Shown here one piece after another: positions 8,995 to 17,690 of a DNA stretch of 64,000 nt. The notes beneath the pieces were generated by a model. The model was given only the letters and a program-made list of their open reading frames with translations, was not told the origin of the DNA and searched no databases. Both the position numbers and the translations under genes were made by a program. Location: positions 306,001-370,000 of the forward strand of contig RKSN01000001.1 of assembly GCA_005518185.1 (NCBI GenBank), read 5' to 3'. The DNA comes from Chakrabartia godavariana (GTDB lineage Bacteria > Pseudomonadota > Alphaproteobacteria > Sphingomonadales > Sphingomonadaceae). Each line of letters starts with the position of its first letter. The stretch's first letter is position 1.

Positions 8995-10506
8995 ATGACC
9001 GGCACCCTCATCCTCATTCTTGGCGACCAATTGAGCCCCGGCCTTTCGGCGCTGCGGCAGGGCGATCCGGCGACGGACATCGTCCTCATGGCCGAAGTGA
9101 TGGAGGAGGCCAGCTATGTCCGCCATCACAGGAAGAAGATCGCCTTTGTCTTTGCCGCGATGCGCCACTTCGCAGAGGAACTGCGCGGGCTTGGCTGGAC
9201 GGTCGATTATGTCCGGCTCGATGATCCCGCCAATAGCGGGTCGCTGACGGGGGAGGTCGCGCGGGCCAAGGCGCGGCACGGGCTGGATCGCGTCGTCGTG
9301 ACCGAGCCGGGCGAATGGCGGCTGATGGAGGCGATGCGCAGCTGGCCGGGCGTGACGCTGCGCGCGGATGACCGCTTCCTCGCCGACCGGCATGGCTTTG
9401 CCGATTGGGCGGAGGGCCGGTCCGGCCTGCGCATGGAGCATTTCTACCGGCTGATGCGGCGCAAGACCGGTCTGTTGATGGACGGCGACAAGCCGGCGGG
9501 CGGCACATGGAATCTGGATGCCGAGAACCGGCAAAAGGCGGCGGACGACCTGCTGATGCCGCAGCCGCCGCGCTTTGCGCCCGATGCGGTGACGCGCGCG
9601 GTGCTGGACCTTGTGGCGGCGCGCTTCCCCGATCATTTCGGCGATCTGGAGCCCTTCTGGTTCGCCACCACCCGTGCGGACGCCGAGGCGGCCTTTGACC
9701 ATTTCCTCCGCCACGCGCTCCCCGATTTCGGCACCTATCAGGACGCGATGCTCAGGGATCAGAAGTTCCTCTACCACGCGGTGGTCTCCATGTACCTCAA
9801 TGTCGGGCTGCTGGATCCGCTGGCCATGTGTCGGGCGGTCGAGGCCGAATGGCGTGCCGGGCGCGTCCCGCTCAACAGCGCGGAAGGGTTCATCCGGCAG
9901 ATCATCGGCTGGCGCGAATATGTGCGCGGCATCTACTGGTGGAAGATGCCCGACTATGCGGCGTCAAACGCGCTGGAGGCGCACCGCCCGCTGCCTGAAT
10001 TTTATTGGACGGCAAAGACCGACATGGCCTGCCTGCGCGCCTGCATCACGCAGACCAGGGAAGAGGCCTATGCCCATCACATCCAGCGGCTGATGGTGAC
10101 GGGCAATTTCGCGCTGCTCGCCGGCGTTGACCCGCACGCGCTGCACGAATGGTATCTGGCGGTCTATGCCGACGCCTATGAATGGGTCGAACTGCCCAAC
10201 ACGATCGGGATGAGCCAGTTTGCCGATGGCGGCCTGCTCGCCAGCAAGCCATATGCAGCGAGCGGCGCCTATATCGACCGGATGAGCGACTATTGCGGGT
10301 CGTGCCGCTATTCCGTGAAGGCCAAGACGGGCGCGGATGCGTGCCCGTTCAACATCCTGTTCTGGGACTTTGTCGCCCGCCACAAGGACCGGATCGCCCG
10401 CAACCCCCGCATGGCGCAGATGGCACGGACATGGGACCGGTTCGATGCGGAAAAGCAGGACACGATCCGGCAGGAAGCGGCGGCGTTTCTGGCAGAGCTA
10501 GGCTGA
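8995..10506 (+). CDS. phrB: Iron-sulfur (6-4) photolyase / bacterial cryptochrome PhrB
   Basis: Light-driven repair of UV photoproducts, or a related photoreceptor, 503 aa. It belongs to the FeS-BCP branch of the cryptochrome/photolyase family (Agrobacterium PhrB, Rhodobacter CryB). Four candidate cluster cysteines fit the known 4Fe-4S pattern: C350, C434, C437 and C450, with 3- and 13-residue spacings as in PhrB. The alpha/beta antenna domain is at the N-terminus ([14 protein letters not shown]) and the helical FAD domain at the C-terminus ([31 protein letters not shown]). No clear ribosome site precedes ATG 8995, and the stop overlaps the convergent DUF2256 gene by 9 bp. A LOV-HTH regulator 1.9 kb away suggests light induction. 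Confidence 0.93.
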   Translation: MTGTLILILGDQLSPGLSALRQGDPATDIVLMAEVMEEASYVRHHRKKIAFVFAAMRHFAEELRGLGWTVDYVRLDDPANSGSLTGEVARAKARHGLDRVVVTEPGEWRLMEAMRSWPGVTLRADDRFLADRHGFADWAEGRSGLRMEHFYRLMRRKTGLLMDGDKPAGGTWNLDAENRQKAADDLLMPQPPRFAPDAVTRAVLDLVAARFPDHFGDLEPFWFATTRADAEAAFDHFLRHALPDFGTYQDAMLRDQKFLYHAVVSMYLNVGLLDPLAMCRAVEAEWRAGRVPLNSAEGFIRQIIGWREYVRGIYWWKMPDYAASNALEAHRPLPEFYWTAKTDMACLRACITQTREEAYAHHIQRLMVTGNFALLAGVDPHALHEWYLAVYADAYEWVELPNTIGMSQFADGGLLASKPYAASGAYIDRMSDYCGSCRYSVKAKTGADACPFNILFWDFVARHKDRIARNPRMAQMARTWDRFDAEKQDTIRQEAAAFLAELG

Positions 10507-10635
10507 CCGGCAGCGGTCGGAGCAATATTTCACATTGTCCCAGTCGCGCGCCCATTTGCGGCGCCAGGTAAAGGGCAGGCCGCAGGCCGCGCAGATCTTG
10601 GAGGGCAGGTCCGCCTTTTTGCGCATCTTGGCCAT
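10498..10635 (-). CDS. DUF2256 zinc-finger-like small protein
   Basis: A 45-aa protein with CxxC at residues 15-18 and CxxxC at 38-42, a predicted zinc-binding knuckle, and a tryptophan/arginine-rich centre ([11 protein letters not shown]). This is the compact DUF2256 signature. The family is often found beside cryptochrome/photolyase genes, and here it overlaps the 3' end of phrB by 9 bp on the opposite strand. It starts 9 bp after the stop of the flavoprotein gene, so it is the last gene of the folE-flavoprotein-DUF2256 operon. Its short length makes it easy to miss. Molecular role unknown. Confidence 0.85.
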   Translation of the reverse strand: MAKMRKKADLPSKICAACGLPFTWRRKWARDWDNVKYCSDRCRSA

Positions 10636-10644
10636 GGCCGGACG

Positions 10645-11598
10645 TCAGGCCGCTTCGGTGGTCCGCACAAGGCCGAGCGTTTCGGCCATCTGGCCACCGA
10701 GCGCATGGCCCGACAGCCACGCCGCCTCGATCCGCGGCGCGGCACACCAGTCGCCGCAGGCCCCAAGCCGGAGCGCGGCATTCCACATCGGTGCGCCATG
10801 CCCGCCGCGCGGCAGGGCAAAGCGCCAGCGATGCGCCTTCAAAAAGACGGGGTCGGGCAGCGGCGCACCCGCCAACCCGCAGAAATGGCGCAGCAATTCT
10901 TCGGCAATGTCGTCCTGATTGCGTTCCAGATTGCGCGCGGACCAGTCGCCCTCGGCCTGAATGACCCAGCATTCGGCATCGGGGCGGCCGGGCTTGCTGG
11001 AGTCTCGTGCCGCCCAGGCGATGGCGCCTGCGGGGCGCAGCACGTCGGGCAGGGCCGCGATTCGTTCGGGAAAGGCGATCATGAGGGTCCAGCACGGGGC
11101 GGAGCGGACGGTCGCCGCCTCGCGCGCCATCATCATGTCGTGCAACCCGATCAGCGATGCGGCCTGTTCGGCCGGAACCGCGATGCAGACGGCGTCAAAT
11201 GGGCCGTCGTCGACGCCCGGGCCGGCCAGGTGCCAGCCTTCTTCCGACGGGTGGACCGCCTGTACCTGGGCACCGAAGCGGACCGTGTGGCGGGCAGCGC
11301 CTGCCGCAAGGATCGAAGCCATGCCGGGCACGCCGACCCAGGCCTCCTCAGGCCCTGCGGCCCAGCGCGCGACATGGCCCGCCGCTTCCCATCGCGCGAC
11401 ATGTTCGACAAAAAGCGGATCACGGGCAGTGAAATATTGGGCACCAAAGTCCCAGGCCTGACCGCCGAGCGTCAGTGTTGAGGCGCGTCCACCGGGGCGC
11501 TTGCCCTTGTCAAACAGCGCGACCTCAATACCGTATTCCGAAAGCCTGTCTGCACAGGCGAAGCCGGCAACACCTGCTCCAACAATCCCGACCCGCAT
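10645..11598 (-). CDS. Renalase-like NAD(P)/FAD-dependent oxidoreductase
   Basis: Flavoprotein of 317 aa with an N-terminal FAD-binding fold (VGIVGAGVAGFACADRL, residues 3-19), a second flavin motif (KRPGGRASTL, WDFGAQYFTARDP) typical of renalase-like amine oxidases, and a C-terminal GACGDWCAAPRIEAAWLSG motif that closes the FAD site. It lies 12 bp after folE and 9 bp before the DUF2256 gene, so co-transcription is very likely. Such flavoproteins are often annotated next to bacterial photolyases. A role in maintaining flavin or pterin chromophores is inference only. Confidence 0.85.
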   Translation of the reverse strand: MRVGIVGAGVAGFACADRLSEYGIEVALFDKGKRPGGRASTLTLGGQAWDFGAQYFTARDPLFVEHVARWEAAGHVARWAAGPEEAWVGVPGMASILAAGAARHTVRFGAQVQAVHPSEEGWHLAGPGVDDGPFDAVCIAVPAEQAASLIGLHDMMMAREAATVRSAPCWTLMIAFPERIAALPDVLRPAGAIAWAARDSSKPGRPDAECWVIQAEGDWSARNLERNQDDIAEELLRHFCGLAGAPLPDPVFLKAHRWRFALPRGGHGAPMWNAALRLGACGDWCAAPRIEAAWLSGHALGGQMAETLGLVRTTEAA

Positions 11599-11610
11599 GT
11601 GCCTCTTTCT

Positions 11611-12228
11611 TTATTTGAGGCCCATGAGGGAGAAGACTTCCTTGCGGCTGCTCGCATCGTCGCGGAAGCAGCCGAGCACCTTGCTCGTCACCATGTCGAC
11701 GCCGTGCGTGCGGACGCCACGGCCGGTCATGCAGCCATGCGTGGCCTTGATGACCACGGCGACGCCCTGCGGCTTCAGATTGTCCCAGATGCACTGCGCG
11801 ATTTCGGCGGTCAGGCGCTCCTGAATCTGGAGGCGGCGGGCATAGCCATGCAGCACGCGGGCGAGCTTGGAGATGCCGACCACGCGATCGGTCGGCAGAT
11901 AGGCGATCGAGGCGGTGCCGACGATCGGAGCCAGATGATGCTCACAGTGCGAATGGAACGGAATGTCGCGCAGCAGCACGACTTCGTCATAGCCTGCGAC
12001 TTCCTCAAAAGTGCGCTGCAGGTGGACGGCGGGGTCTTCCTGATAGCCCGCGCAATATTCGCGCCACGCCCGGCCGACGCGCTTGGGCGTATCAAGCAGG
12101 CCTTCCCGAAGGGGATCGTCTCCCGCCCAGCGGAGCAGCGTGCGCACGGCGTCTTCGACTTCGTGGGGCACGCGGACGCGGCCGTCATCCTCATCGTCGG
12201 CCACGGGATGGCTGAGCATGAAATTCAT
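11611..12228 (-). CDS. folE: GTP cyclohydrolase I
   Basis: Zinc enzyme converting GTP to 7,8-dihydroneopterin triphosphate, the first step of folate/pterin synthesis. The 205 aa are of normal length. Zinc ligands C95 and H98 ([11 protein letters not shown]) and C166 (THGCMTGRG) are present, as are the [14 protein letters not shown] and QIQERLT signatures. AAGGGAC provides a ribosome site for ATG 12228. It heads a three-gene operon with a flavoprotein and DUF2256, opposite a LOV-HTH regulator and near phrB. It may be the cell's general FolE, but the context suggests light-linked supply of a pterin or folate. Confidence 0.95.
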   Translation of the reverse strand: MNFMLSHPVADDEDDGRVRVPHEVEDAVRTLLRWAGDDPLREGLLDTPKRVGRAWREYCAGYQEDPAVHLQRTFEEVAGYDEVVLLRDIPFHSHCEHHLAPIVGTASIAYLPTDRVVGISKLARVLHGYARRLQIQERLTAEIAQCIWDNLKPQGVAVVIKATHGCMTGRGVRTHGVDMVTSKVLGCFRDDASSRKEVFSLMGLK

Positions 12229-12303
12229 GAGAGTCCCTTTCGCTGGGCATTGCCGGCCGCCGGGGTGAGAGAGGGAGGGGGCGGCGGCCGGCCATTTGGG
12301 TCT

Positions 12304-12315
12304 AGGCTTATGCCG
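12304..12315. promoter_or_regulatory. Possible LOV-HTH binding site in folE/LOV intergenic region
   Basis: AGGCTTATGCCG resembles the site before phrB (AGGCTTTGCCCG) and matches 10 of 12 positions of the EL222 consensus as remembered. It lies 76 bp upstream of folE and 50 bp upstream of the LOV gene. Low confidence without a binding assay or motif search. Confidence 0.25.
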
Positions 12316-12364
12316 CTCAGTCTGCGATATGAACTAACGTGAAGGATAAGAAAGCCGCAAAGGC

Positions 12365-12949
12365 ATGACGACAATACCGGATGCGTTGATCGCAAAATCG
12401 ATGGTTGCAGCTGTGGTCAGCGACCCCCGAAAGCCCGACAATCCCATCATTGCCTGCAACGACGCCTTTTGTCGGCTGACGGGCTATGCCCGCGACGAAA
12501 TCATCGGGCGCAACTGCCGTTTCCTGCGTGGGGATCGGACCGAGCCCGAACAGACCGCGATGCTGCGCGATGCCGTGCGCGCCGCGCGTCCGGCGATGGT
12601 TGAGCTGATCAACTACCGCAAGGACGGCACCCCGTTCCGCAACGCGGTGATGATCGCGCCGCTCTTTGATGAAGACGGTGCCCTCGAATATTATCTCGGC
12701 TCGCAGGTCGCCATCGATGATGAAGGCGCCAGCCGGCACGATGCCGCGCGCCAGAAGGTCGAAAAGCTGACGCGGCGGCAATTGCAGATCCTGACGGCGC
12801 TCGCCGCCGGTCGGCTCAACAAGCAAATCGCTTATGACCTGTCGCTGACCGAGCGGACGGTGAAGATGCACCGCGCCGCCCTGCTCAAGGCGCTCGAGGT
12901 CCGCAGCGGTGCGGAGGCCATCCGCATCGCCATCGAAGCAGGGCTTTAG
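12365..12949 (+). CDS. LOV-HTH blue-light-responsive transcription factor (EL222-like)
   Basis: A 194-aa photoreceptor regulator. Residues about 8-120 form a LOV/PAS domain with the flavin-adduct motif GRNCRFLRG, whose C51 is the expected FMN-thiol cysteine. The canonical form ends in QG, so the RG variant is conservative. Residues about 130-190 are a LuxR-type HTH (LTRRQLQILTALAAGRLNKQIAYDLSL, KMHRAALLKAL). The layout is that of Erythrobacter EL222, in which blue light releases the HTH so that it can dimerise on DNA. It is divergent from folE and near phrB, so these are its most likely targets (inference). Confidence 0.9.
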   Translation: MTTIPDALIAKSMVAAVVSDPRKPDNPIIACNDAFCRLTGYARDEIIGRNCRFLRGDRTEPEQTAMLRDAVRAARPAMVELINYRKDGTPFRNAVMIAPLFDEDGALEYYLGSQVAIDDEGASRHDAARQKVEKLTRRQLQILTALAAGRLNKQIAYDLSLTERTVKMHRAALLKALEVRSGAEAIRIAIEAGL

Positions 12950-12965
12950 GCGGCTTTAGTCGCCT
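12950..12965. terminator. Short hairpin between convergent genes
   Basis: GGCGGC-TTTA-GTCGCC can form a 6-bp stem (one G-T pair) between the LOV gene stop and the stop of the convergent 3-hydroxyisobutyrate dehydrogenase gene. It has no U-run, so terminator function is tentative. Confidence 0.3.
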
Positions 12966-13843
12966 GCGGCCTCAAGCATCCGGATGATGCCAGAGAAATC
13001 GACATTGCCCTGGCCGAGATTCGCGAACTCCTGATAGAGTTCGGCCGCGCGCGCGCCCATCGGGACGGCGGCATGGGCCTGTTCGGCCGCTTCCATCGCC
13101 AGCAGCAGATCCTTGAGCATCAAATTGGTCGCAAAGCCGCCCTGATAGTCATTGTCGGCCGGGCTCTGCGGGCCGACGCCGGGGACGGGGCAATAGCTCG
13201 TCATCGACCAGCTCTGGCCGGATGCCTTGGACGAGATGTCATAGAAGGTCTGAAGGTCGAGCCCGAGCTTCTTGGCCATCGCAAAGGCTTCGCACGTCGC
13301 GATCATCGTCGCGCCGAGGATCATGTTGTTGCAGATCTTTGCGGCCTGACCGGCACCGGACGCGCCTGCATGGATCACGGCCTTGCCCATGTGGCGCAGC
13401 ACGGTTTCGGCATGGTCGAACGCGCTCGGCGTGCCGCCCACCATGAAGGTCAGCGTACCGCCATTGGCCGCGGCGATCCCGCCGGAAACGGGCGCATCGA
13501 CCATTTCATAGCTGCCATATCTGGCGGCGCTCTTCATCACATTGCGCGCGGTCTCGACGTCGATGGTTGAACAGTCGATCAGTGTTGCCGACGTCGGCGC
13601 ATGGCCGATCACATCATTTTCATAGACTTGCTGAACGATCTTCCCATTGGGCAGCATGGAAACGACCGCCTTCACGCCCTGCACGGCCTCGCGCACCGTG
13701 GTACACGGTGTGCAGCCCTGCTCGGCCGCGCGGGCAAGTGCGTCCGCCGACAGGTCAAAGGCGTTGACCTCATGCCCCGCCTTCACCAGATTTGCGGCCA
13801 TCCCGCCGCCCATATTGCCGAGGCCGATAAAGGCAATTTTCAT
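12956..13843 (-). CDS. mmsB: 3-hydroxyisobutyrate dehydrogenase
   Basis: Oxidises 3-hydroxyisobutyrate to methylmalonate semialdehyde in valine breakdown, 295 aa. N-terminal NAD-binding motif GLGNMGGGMAANL, substrate motif VDAPVSGG, catalytic lysine region GAGQAAKICNNM and C-terminal KDLLLAMEAAEQ are all in order for the beta-hydroxyacid dehydrogenase family. Neighbours on the same strand encode the preceding and following valine-pathway steps, which fixes the assignment within an otherwise broad family. A REP-like element separates it from the enoyl-CoA hydratase upstream. Confidence 0.93.
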   Translation of the reverse strand: MKIAFIGLGNMGGGMAANLVKAGHEVNAFDLSADALARAAEQGCTPCTTVREAVQGVKAVVSMLPNGKIVQQVYENDVIGHAPTSATLIDCSTIDVETARNVMKSAARYGSYEMVDAPVSGGIAAANGGTLTFMVGGTPSAFDHAETVLRHMGKAVIHAGASGAGQAAKICNNMILGATMIATCEAFAMAKKLGLDLQTFYDISSKASGQSWSMTSYCPVPGVGPQSPADNDYQGGFATNLMLKDLLLAMEAAEQAHAAVPMGARAAELYQEFANLGQGNVDFSGIIRMLEAAGD

Positions 13844-13859
13844 GGGTATTTCTCCAAAC

Positions 13860-13950
13860 CGTCATGCTGAACTTGTTTCAGCATCCATTGTCGCCAACGC
13901 TGACACATTCTGAAAATTTGTGTTCATGGGCCCTGAACCAGATTCAGGAT
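13860..13950. repeat. REP-like palindromic element
   Basis: Contains the hairpin ATGCTGAACTTGTTTCAGCAT and, further on, CCTGAACCAGATTCAGG (13932-13948). Same family as 5562-5673. It lies inside the valine-catabolism gene run, between the mmsB start and the preceding gene. Confidence 0.7.
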
Positions 13951-13964
13951 AACGCCTCAGCGCG

Positions 13965-14747
13965 TCATTTGCCCTTCCAGACGCCCGCGCGCTTTTCGAT
14001 GAAGGCGGCCATGCCTTCGGCCTTGTCCTCGGTCGCGGTCAGCACCTGAAAGATGCGGCGTTCCATAAGCAGCCCCTGATCGAGCGTTGTTTCGAACGCG
14101 GCGTTGACCATTTCCTTGTTGGCGATGGCGGCAAGCGGCGGCATCGCGGCGATCTCGGTCGCGGTCTTGAGCGCTTCGTCGATCAGCGACGCGAGCGGCA
14201 CGACGCGCGCGACGAGGCCCGAACGTTCGGCTTCCTCGGCGCCCATCATGCGGCCGGTGAGGCACATTTCCATCGCCTTCGCCTTGCCGATGGCGCGCGT
14301 CAGGCGCTGCGATCCGCCCATGCCGGGGCCAACGCCCAGCTTGATCTCGGGCTGGCCGAACTTCGCGTTTTCGGACGCGATGATGAAGTCCGCCATCATG
14401 GCAAGCTCACACCCGCCGCCCAGCGCAAAGCCGTTGACCGCCGCAATCCAGGGCTTGCGCGTGGTCTTCACCACATGGCTCGTCCAGCGGGCAAAGAAAT
14501 CCTGCGCGTAGAATTCGGCCGCCGGCTTTTCCGACATTTCCTTGATGTCGGCGCCCGCCGCAAAGGCCTTCTCGCCCGATCCGGTCAGGACCGCACACCG
14601 CTGCGTGGCGTCGGCCTCAAACGCGGCGAAGGCCAGGATCAGCTCTTCGAGCACCTGCGTGTTGAGCGCATTGAGCGCCTGCGGGCGGTTGAGCGTGATC
14701 AGCGTGACGGCATCCCGCTGTTCAACAAGGATGGTTTCGTAGGTCAT
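13965..14747 (-). CDS. Enoyl-CoA hydratase
   Basis: Crotonase-fold enzyme, 260 aa, hydrating an enoyl-CoA (methacrylyl-CoA in this context). Oxyanion-hole segments [11 protein letters not shown] and [17 protein letters not shown] are present, as are the glutamates of the [19 protein letters not shown] segment expected for true hydratases. ATG 14747 overlaps the stop of the upstream 3-hydroxyisobutyryl-CoA hydrolase as ATGA, indicating translational coupling. An in-frame ATG at 14759 is less likely. It supplies the step between isobutyryl-CoA dehydrogenase and the CoA hydrolase. Confidence 0.93.
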   Translation of the reverse strand: MTYETILVEQRDAVTLITLNRPQALNALNTQVLEELILAFAAFEADATQRCAVLTGSGEKAFAAGADIKEMSEKPAAEFYAQDFFARWTSHVVKTTRKPWIAAVNGFALGGGCELAMMADFIIASENAKFGQPEIKLGVGPGMGGSQRLTRAIGKAKAMEMCLTGRMMGAEEAERSGLVARVVPLASLIDEALKTATEIAAMPPLAAIANKEMVNAAFETTLDQGLLMERRIFQVLTATEDKAEGMAAFIEKRAGVWKGK

Positions 14748-15787
14748 AGGGGCTTCCATTCTTCGTCGGCGGGGAGCGGGGCAAAGATGCTGTCGATCAG
14801 GGCGTCGGTCACGCCTTCGGGCGTGGCCGGGTTCCATTGCGGCGCATTGTCCTTGTCGACAATGACGGCGCGGACGCCCTCGGCAAAGTCGGGGCGGGTC
14901 AGCACGCGCGATGCGATGCGATATTCCATCGCCATGTTCGCGGCAAAATCTGCGCAGCCGAGGCTGTCCTGCAGCTGGCGCAGCGCGACTTTGCAGGTCT
15001 GCGGGCTTTTGGTGCGCAGCGTCGCCAGTTCCTTGGCCGCCCAGTCGGTGCCGTCGGCGTCGAGCGCGGCGAGCACGTCTTCATAGCGATCAGAAGCGAA
15101 CAGCCGGTCGATCTGACCGAGGTTCGCCGCGATCCGCGCGGGCGGTGGCGTCTGGGCATGGGCCGCAAGGATGGCGCTGATCCGCGTCGGGTCCGCCACG
15201 ATCTCCGCCTTCACCTTGGCGAGTGCTGCGGCCGGCAGATAGTGCGTGGCGAGGCCAATTTCGAAACACTCCGCGCCATCGAGCCGTGCGCCCGTCAGCG
15301 CGAGGAACGGACCCGTACGGCCCGGCAGGCGGGAAAGATACCAGCCGCCGCCCACATCGGGGAACAGGCCGATGCCGGTTTCGGGCATGGCAAAGCGGGT
15401 GTTCTCGGTCGCCACGCGGAACCGCGCGGGCTGGCTGATGCCAACGCCGCCGCCCATGGTGATGCCGTCCATGAAGGCGATCACCGGCTTGGCATAAGTG
15501 AACAGCAGATGGTTGAGCTGATATTCGTCGTGGAAGAACTTTCGGCCCGACACGCCGCCATCGTTGAGCGCCGAATTGCGCAGGAAGGCGATGTCGCCGC
15601 CCGAGCAGAAGCCTCTGCCCTCGGAATGGTCGATGATGACCGCTTCCACCGAAGGATCATTGCGCCAGCGCAGCAGCGCCTCGGTCATGATGTGGACCAT
15701 GTCGAGCGTCAGCGCGTGGATCGCCGACGGACGGTTCAGGCTCAGAAAGCCGACCTTGCCGTCGATGCGGGTGAGGACGTCGGTCAT
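14744..15787 (-). CDS. 3-hydroxyisobutyryl-CoA hydrolase
   Basis: Crotonase-superfamily thioesterase releasing 3-hydroxyisobutyrate from CoA, 347 aa, the usual HIBCH length and longer than a hydratase. Diagnostic segments are [40 protein letters not shown] and [22 protein letters not shown]. It overlaps the enoyl-CoA hydratase start by four bases. Upstream is a type-A palindromic repeat of about 130 bp, then the isobutyryl-CoA dehydrogenase. The context makes valine degradation secure. Confidence 0.93.
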   Translation of the reverse strand: MTDVLTRIDGKVGFLSLNRPSAIHALTLDMVHIMTEALLRWRNDPSVEAVIIDHSEGRGFCSGGDIAFLRNSALNDGGVSGRKFFHDEYQLNHLLFTYAKPVIAFMDGITMGGGVGISQPARFRVATENTRFAMPETGIGLFPDVGGGWYLSRLPGRTGPFLALTGARLDGAECFEIGLATHYLPAAALAKVKAEIVADPTRISAILAAHAQTPPPARIAANLGQIDRLFASDRYEDVLAALDADGTDWAAKELATLRTKSPQTCKVALRQLQDSLGCADFAANMAMEYRIASRVLTRPDFAEGVRAVIVDKDNAPQWNPATPEGVTDALIDSIFAPLPADEEWKPL

Positions 15788-15794
15788 GCCAGCA

Positions 15795-15925
15795 CCTCCC
15801 TGAAGGGGAGGGGGACCATGCGCAGCATGGTGGAGCGGTGGGCGCGCATTGCGTTGTGCGCCGGGGTGACAGAGGCGTTGACCCCTCCACTGCCTGCGGC
15901 GGTCCCCCTCCCCCGATGGGGGAGG
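15795..15925. repeat. Type-A GC-rich palindromic repeat
   Basis: Begins CCTCCCTGAAGGGGAGGGGG, contains the inner hairpin CCATGCGCAGCATGG and ends GTCCCCCTCCCCCGATGGGG. It fills the gap between two valine-pathway genes. Same family as 6743-6852 and the units of the 48.7-50.0 kb array. Confidence 0.8.
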
Positions 15926-15941
15926 TTTAGTTTGGAAGACA

Positions 15942-17087
15942 TCACTGCCGCGTCAGCTCCCGCCCGATGATCATGCGCATGATCTGGTTGGTGCCCTCAA
16001 GGATCGAATGGACGCGCAGGTCGCGCCAGAAGCGTTCGATCGGATAGTCCTTCAGATAGCCATAGCCGCCGAACAGCTGGAGCGCCTTGTTGACGATCTC
16101 GCTGCCGCTGTCGGTCGCAAGGCGCTTGGCCATGGCCGAAAAGCGCGTCTTGTCGGGCGCATTGGCGCTGACCTTGGCGGCCGCCAGATAGAGGAGCGCG
16201 CGCGCCGCCTCCAGATCGGTGGCCATGTCGGCCAGCGTGAACTGGGTGTTCTGGAAATCGGCGACCGACTGCCCGAACTGTTGCCGATCCTTGGTATAGG
16301 CAATGGCCTCGTCCAGACAGCGCTGCGCCCCGCCCAAGGAGCAGGCGCCGATGTTGAGCCGCCCGCCGTCCAGCCCCGCCATGGCAAAGCGGAAGCCATC
16401 ACCCTCTGCGCCCACCCGATTGGCGACAGGCACGCGGCACTCCTCAAAGATCACCTGCGCGGTGGGGGAGGCGTTCCAGCCGAGCTTCTTTTCGGGCGCG
16501 CCAAAGGACAGGCCGGGCGTGTCCTTCTCGATCACAAGGCAGGAAATGCCCTTCGCGCCATTTTCCCCGGTGCGGACCATCGCGACATAGACATCATTAT
16601 AGCCCGCGCCCGAAATGAACTGCTTGGTGCCGTTGAGGACATAGTGATCGCCGTCGCGCCGCGCCGTCGTCTTGAGCGCAGCCGCGTCCGAGCCGGAACC
16701 GGGTTCGGTCAGGCAGTAGCTGGCGATCTTTTCCATGCTGACAAGATCAGGCAGGAACCGTGCCTTCAGCTCGGCCGAACCGAAGCAGTCGATCATCCAG
16801 GCGGCCATGTTGTGGATCGAGATATAGGCGCTGGTCGCGGGGCAGCCATAGGCCATGGCTTCCATGATCAGCGCCGCTTCCAGCCGCCCAAGGCCGATTC
16901 CACCTGAGTCTTCCGAGACGTAGATCGCGCCGAAGCCCAGTTCCCCGGCGGCCTTCCAGACGTCGACGGGGTAGAGATGCTCCTCGTCCCACTTCGCGGC
17001 GAAGGGCGTGATGCGCTCGGCCGTGAACTTCTTCGCCATATCCTGAATGGCAAGCTGGTCTTCGTTGAGATCAAACTGATTAGCCAA
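15942..17087 (-). CDS. Isobutyryl-CoA dehydrogenase (acyl-CoA dehydrogenase family)
   Basis: Flavoenzyme of 381 aa oxidising isobutyryl-CoA to methacrylyl-CoA. Full-length acyl-CoA dehydrogenase with CLTEPGSGSDAAAL, NGTKQFISGAGYND, the QLFGGYGYLKDYPIERFWRD block and the catalytic-glutamate segment HSILEGTNQIMRM near residue 365. The C-terminal glutamate position and resemblance to mammalian ACAD8, plus neighbours for every later valine step, support the isobutyryl assignment. A branched-chain enzyme for isoleucine or leucine is the alternative. The next gene upstream is an unrelated secreted protein, 20 bp away. Confidence 0.9.
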   Translation of the reverse strand: MANQFDLNEDQLAIQDMAKKFTAERITPFAAKWDEEHLYPVDVWKAAGELGFGAIYVSEDSGGIGLGRLEAALIMEAMAYGCPATSAYISIHNMAAWMIDCFGSAELKARFLPDLVSMEKIASYCLTEPGSGSDAAALKTTARRDGDHYVLNGTKQFISGAGYNDVYVAMVRTGENGAKGISCLVIEKDTPGLSFGAPEKKLGWNASPTAQVIFEECRVPVANRVGAEGDGFRFAMAGLDGGRLNIGACSLGGAQRCLDEAIAYTKDRQQFGQSVADFQNTQFTLADMATDLEAARALLYLAAAKVSANAPDKTRFSAMAKRLATDSGSEIVNKALQLFGGYGYLKDYPIERFWRDLRVHSILEGTNQIMRMIIGRELTRQ

Positions 17088-17107
17088 TCGCAGGTTTCTC
17101 CTTCATA

Positions 17108-17641
17108 TCAACGCTTTGCTATCTCATTGACTGCAGCGATGTAGGTCAGCGGTACGGAAATGATCACAGCAGGACCTGCCTGTGCGCGAATTTGGATATC
17201 GAACGCGCCGTTCTGGCCAAATTTCGCTATCTGTGCCGCAGTGGGCAGCACCCTGAAGCCCTCCCGCAAACTGCAGCCGCCATAACGTGATCCACTGCAA
17301 CTAACCACTTTCCGGTTGTCGAAAGTAGCAACAACACTCTCGCCGCCGCGGAGTATCGCAGACGAGTAATATCGCCAATCACCACGATACATGATCGAAC
17401 CCACGATTTCTAATGGACCAGCGACGCCGCCTTTCACGATTTTTGCAACCAAGGCATATCCGCCTAAGTCAGGAAGGTCGATCGCGGGAGCGGAGTACTC
17501 GTATCGGTCAGCAAAAGAGTCTGAATATATTGTCACCTCTGTTCCATTTGAGGCAACGCGGGTTGACTTCTCACTCTGTGCGACAGCGGGCCAAGAAAAA
17601 AGTAAAGTCGCAGCTAAAAATGCTCGAATAAAACTACGCAT
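17108..17641 (-). CDS. Hypothetical secreted protein, AT-richer than neighbours
   Basis: No recognised family. 177 aa with a signal peptide (residues 1-21, cleavage after AVA before QSEK), then a mixed beta-rich sequence including GGYALVAKIVKGGV and a possible disulfide pair in VSCSGSRYGGCSL. ATG 17641 is preceded by GGGAGGA at the right distance. The in-frame extension up to 18115 is antisense to mmsA and is not coding. Base composition is clearly more AT-rich (near 50% by eye) than the flanking valine genes, and nothing links it to valine catabolism, so it looks like an acquired gene inserted in the operon. Confidence 0.75.
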   Translation of the reverse strand: MRSFIRAFLAATLLFSWPAVAQSEKSTRVASNGTEVTIYSDSFADRYEYSAPAIDLPDLGGYALVAKIVKGGVAGPLEIVGSIMYRGDWRYYSSAILRGGESVVATFDNRKVVSCSGSRYGGCSLREGFRVLPTAAQIAKFGQNGAFDIQIRAQAGPAVIISVPLTYIAAVNEIAKR

Positions 17642-17690
17642 ATAGTCCTCCCATTTAAACGCAGTTAGATTGCTAGCAATTTCACCTAGG

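Noticed and set aside
11611..12228. folE as a duplicate, light-specific paralogue rather than the housekeeping copy
   Set aside because: Cannot be decided from the window. The sequence is a normal FolE, and whether a second copy exists needs the whole genome.
14837..15970. 377-aa plus-strand open frame
   Set aside because: Antisense to 3-hydroxyisobutyryl-CoA hydrolase. Ends in a type-A repeat and has no motifs.
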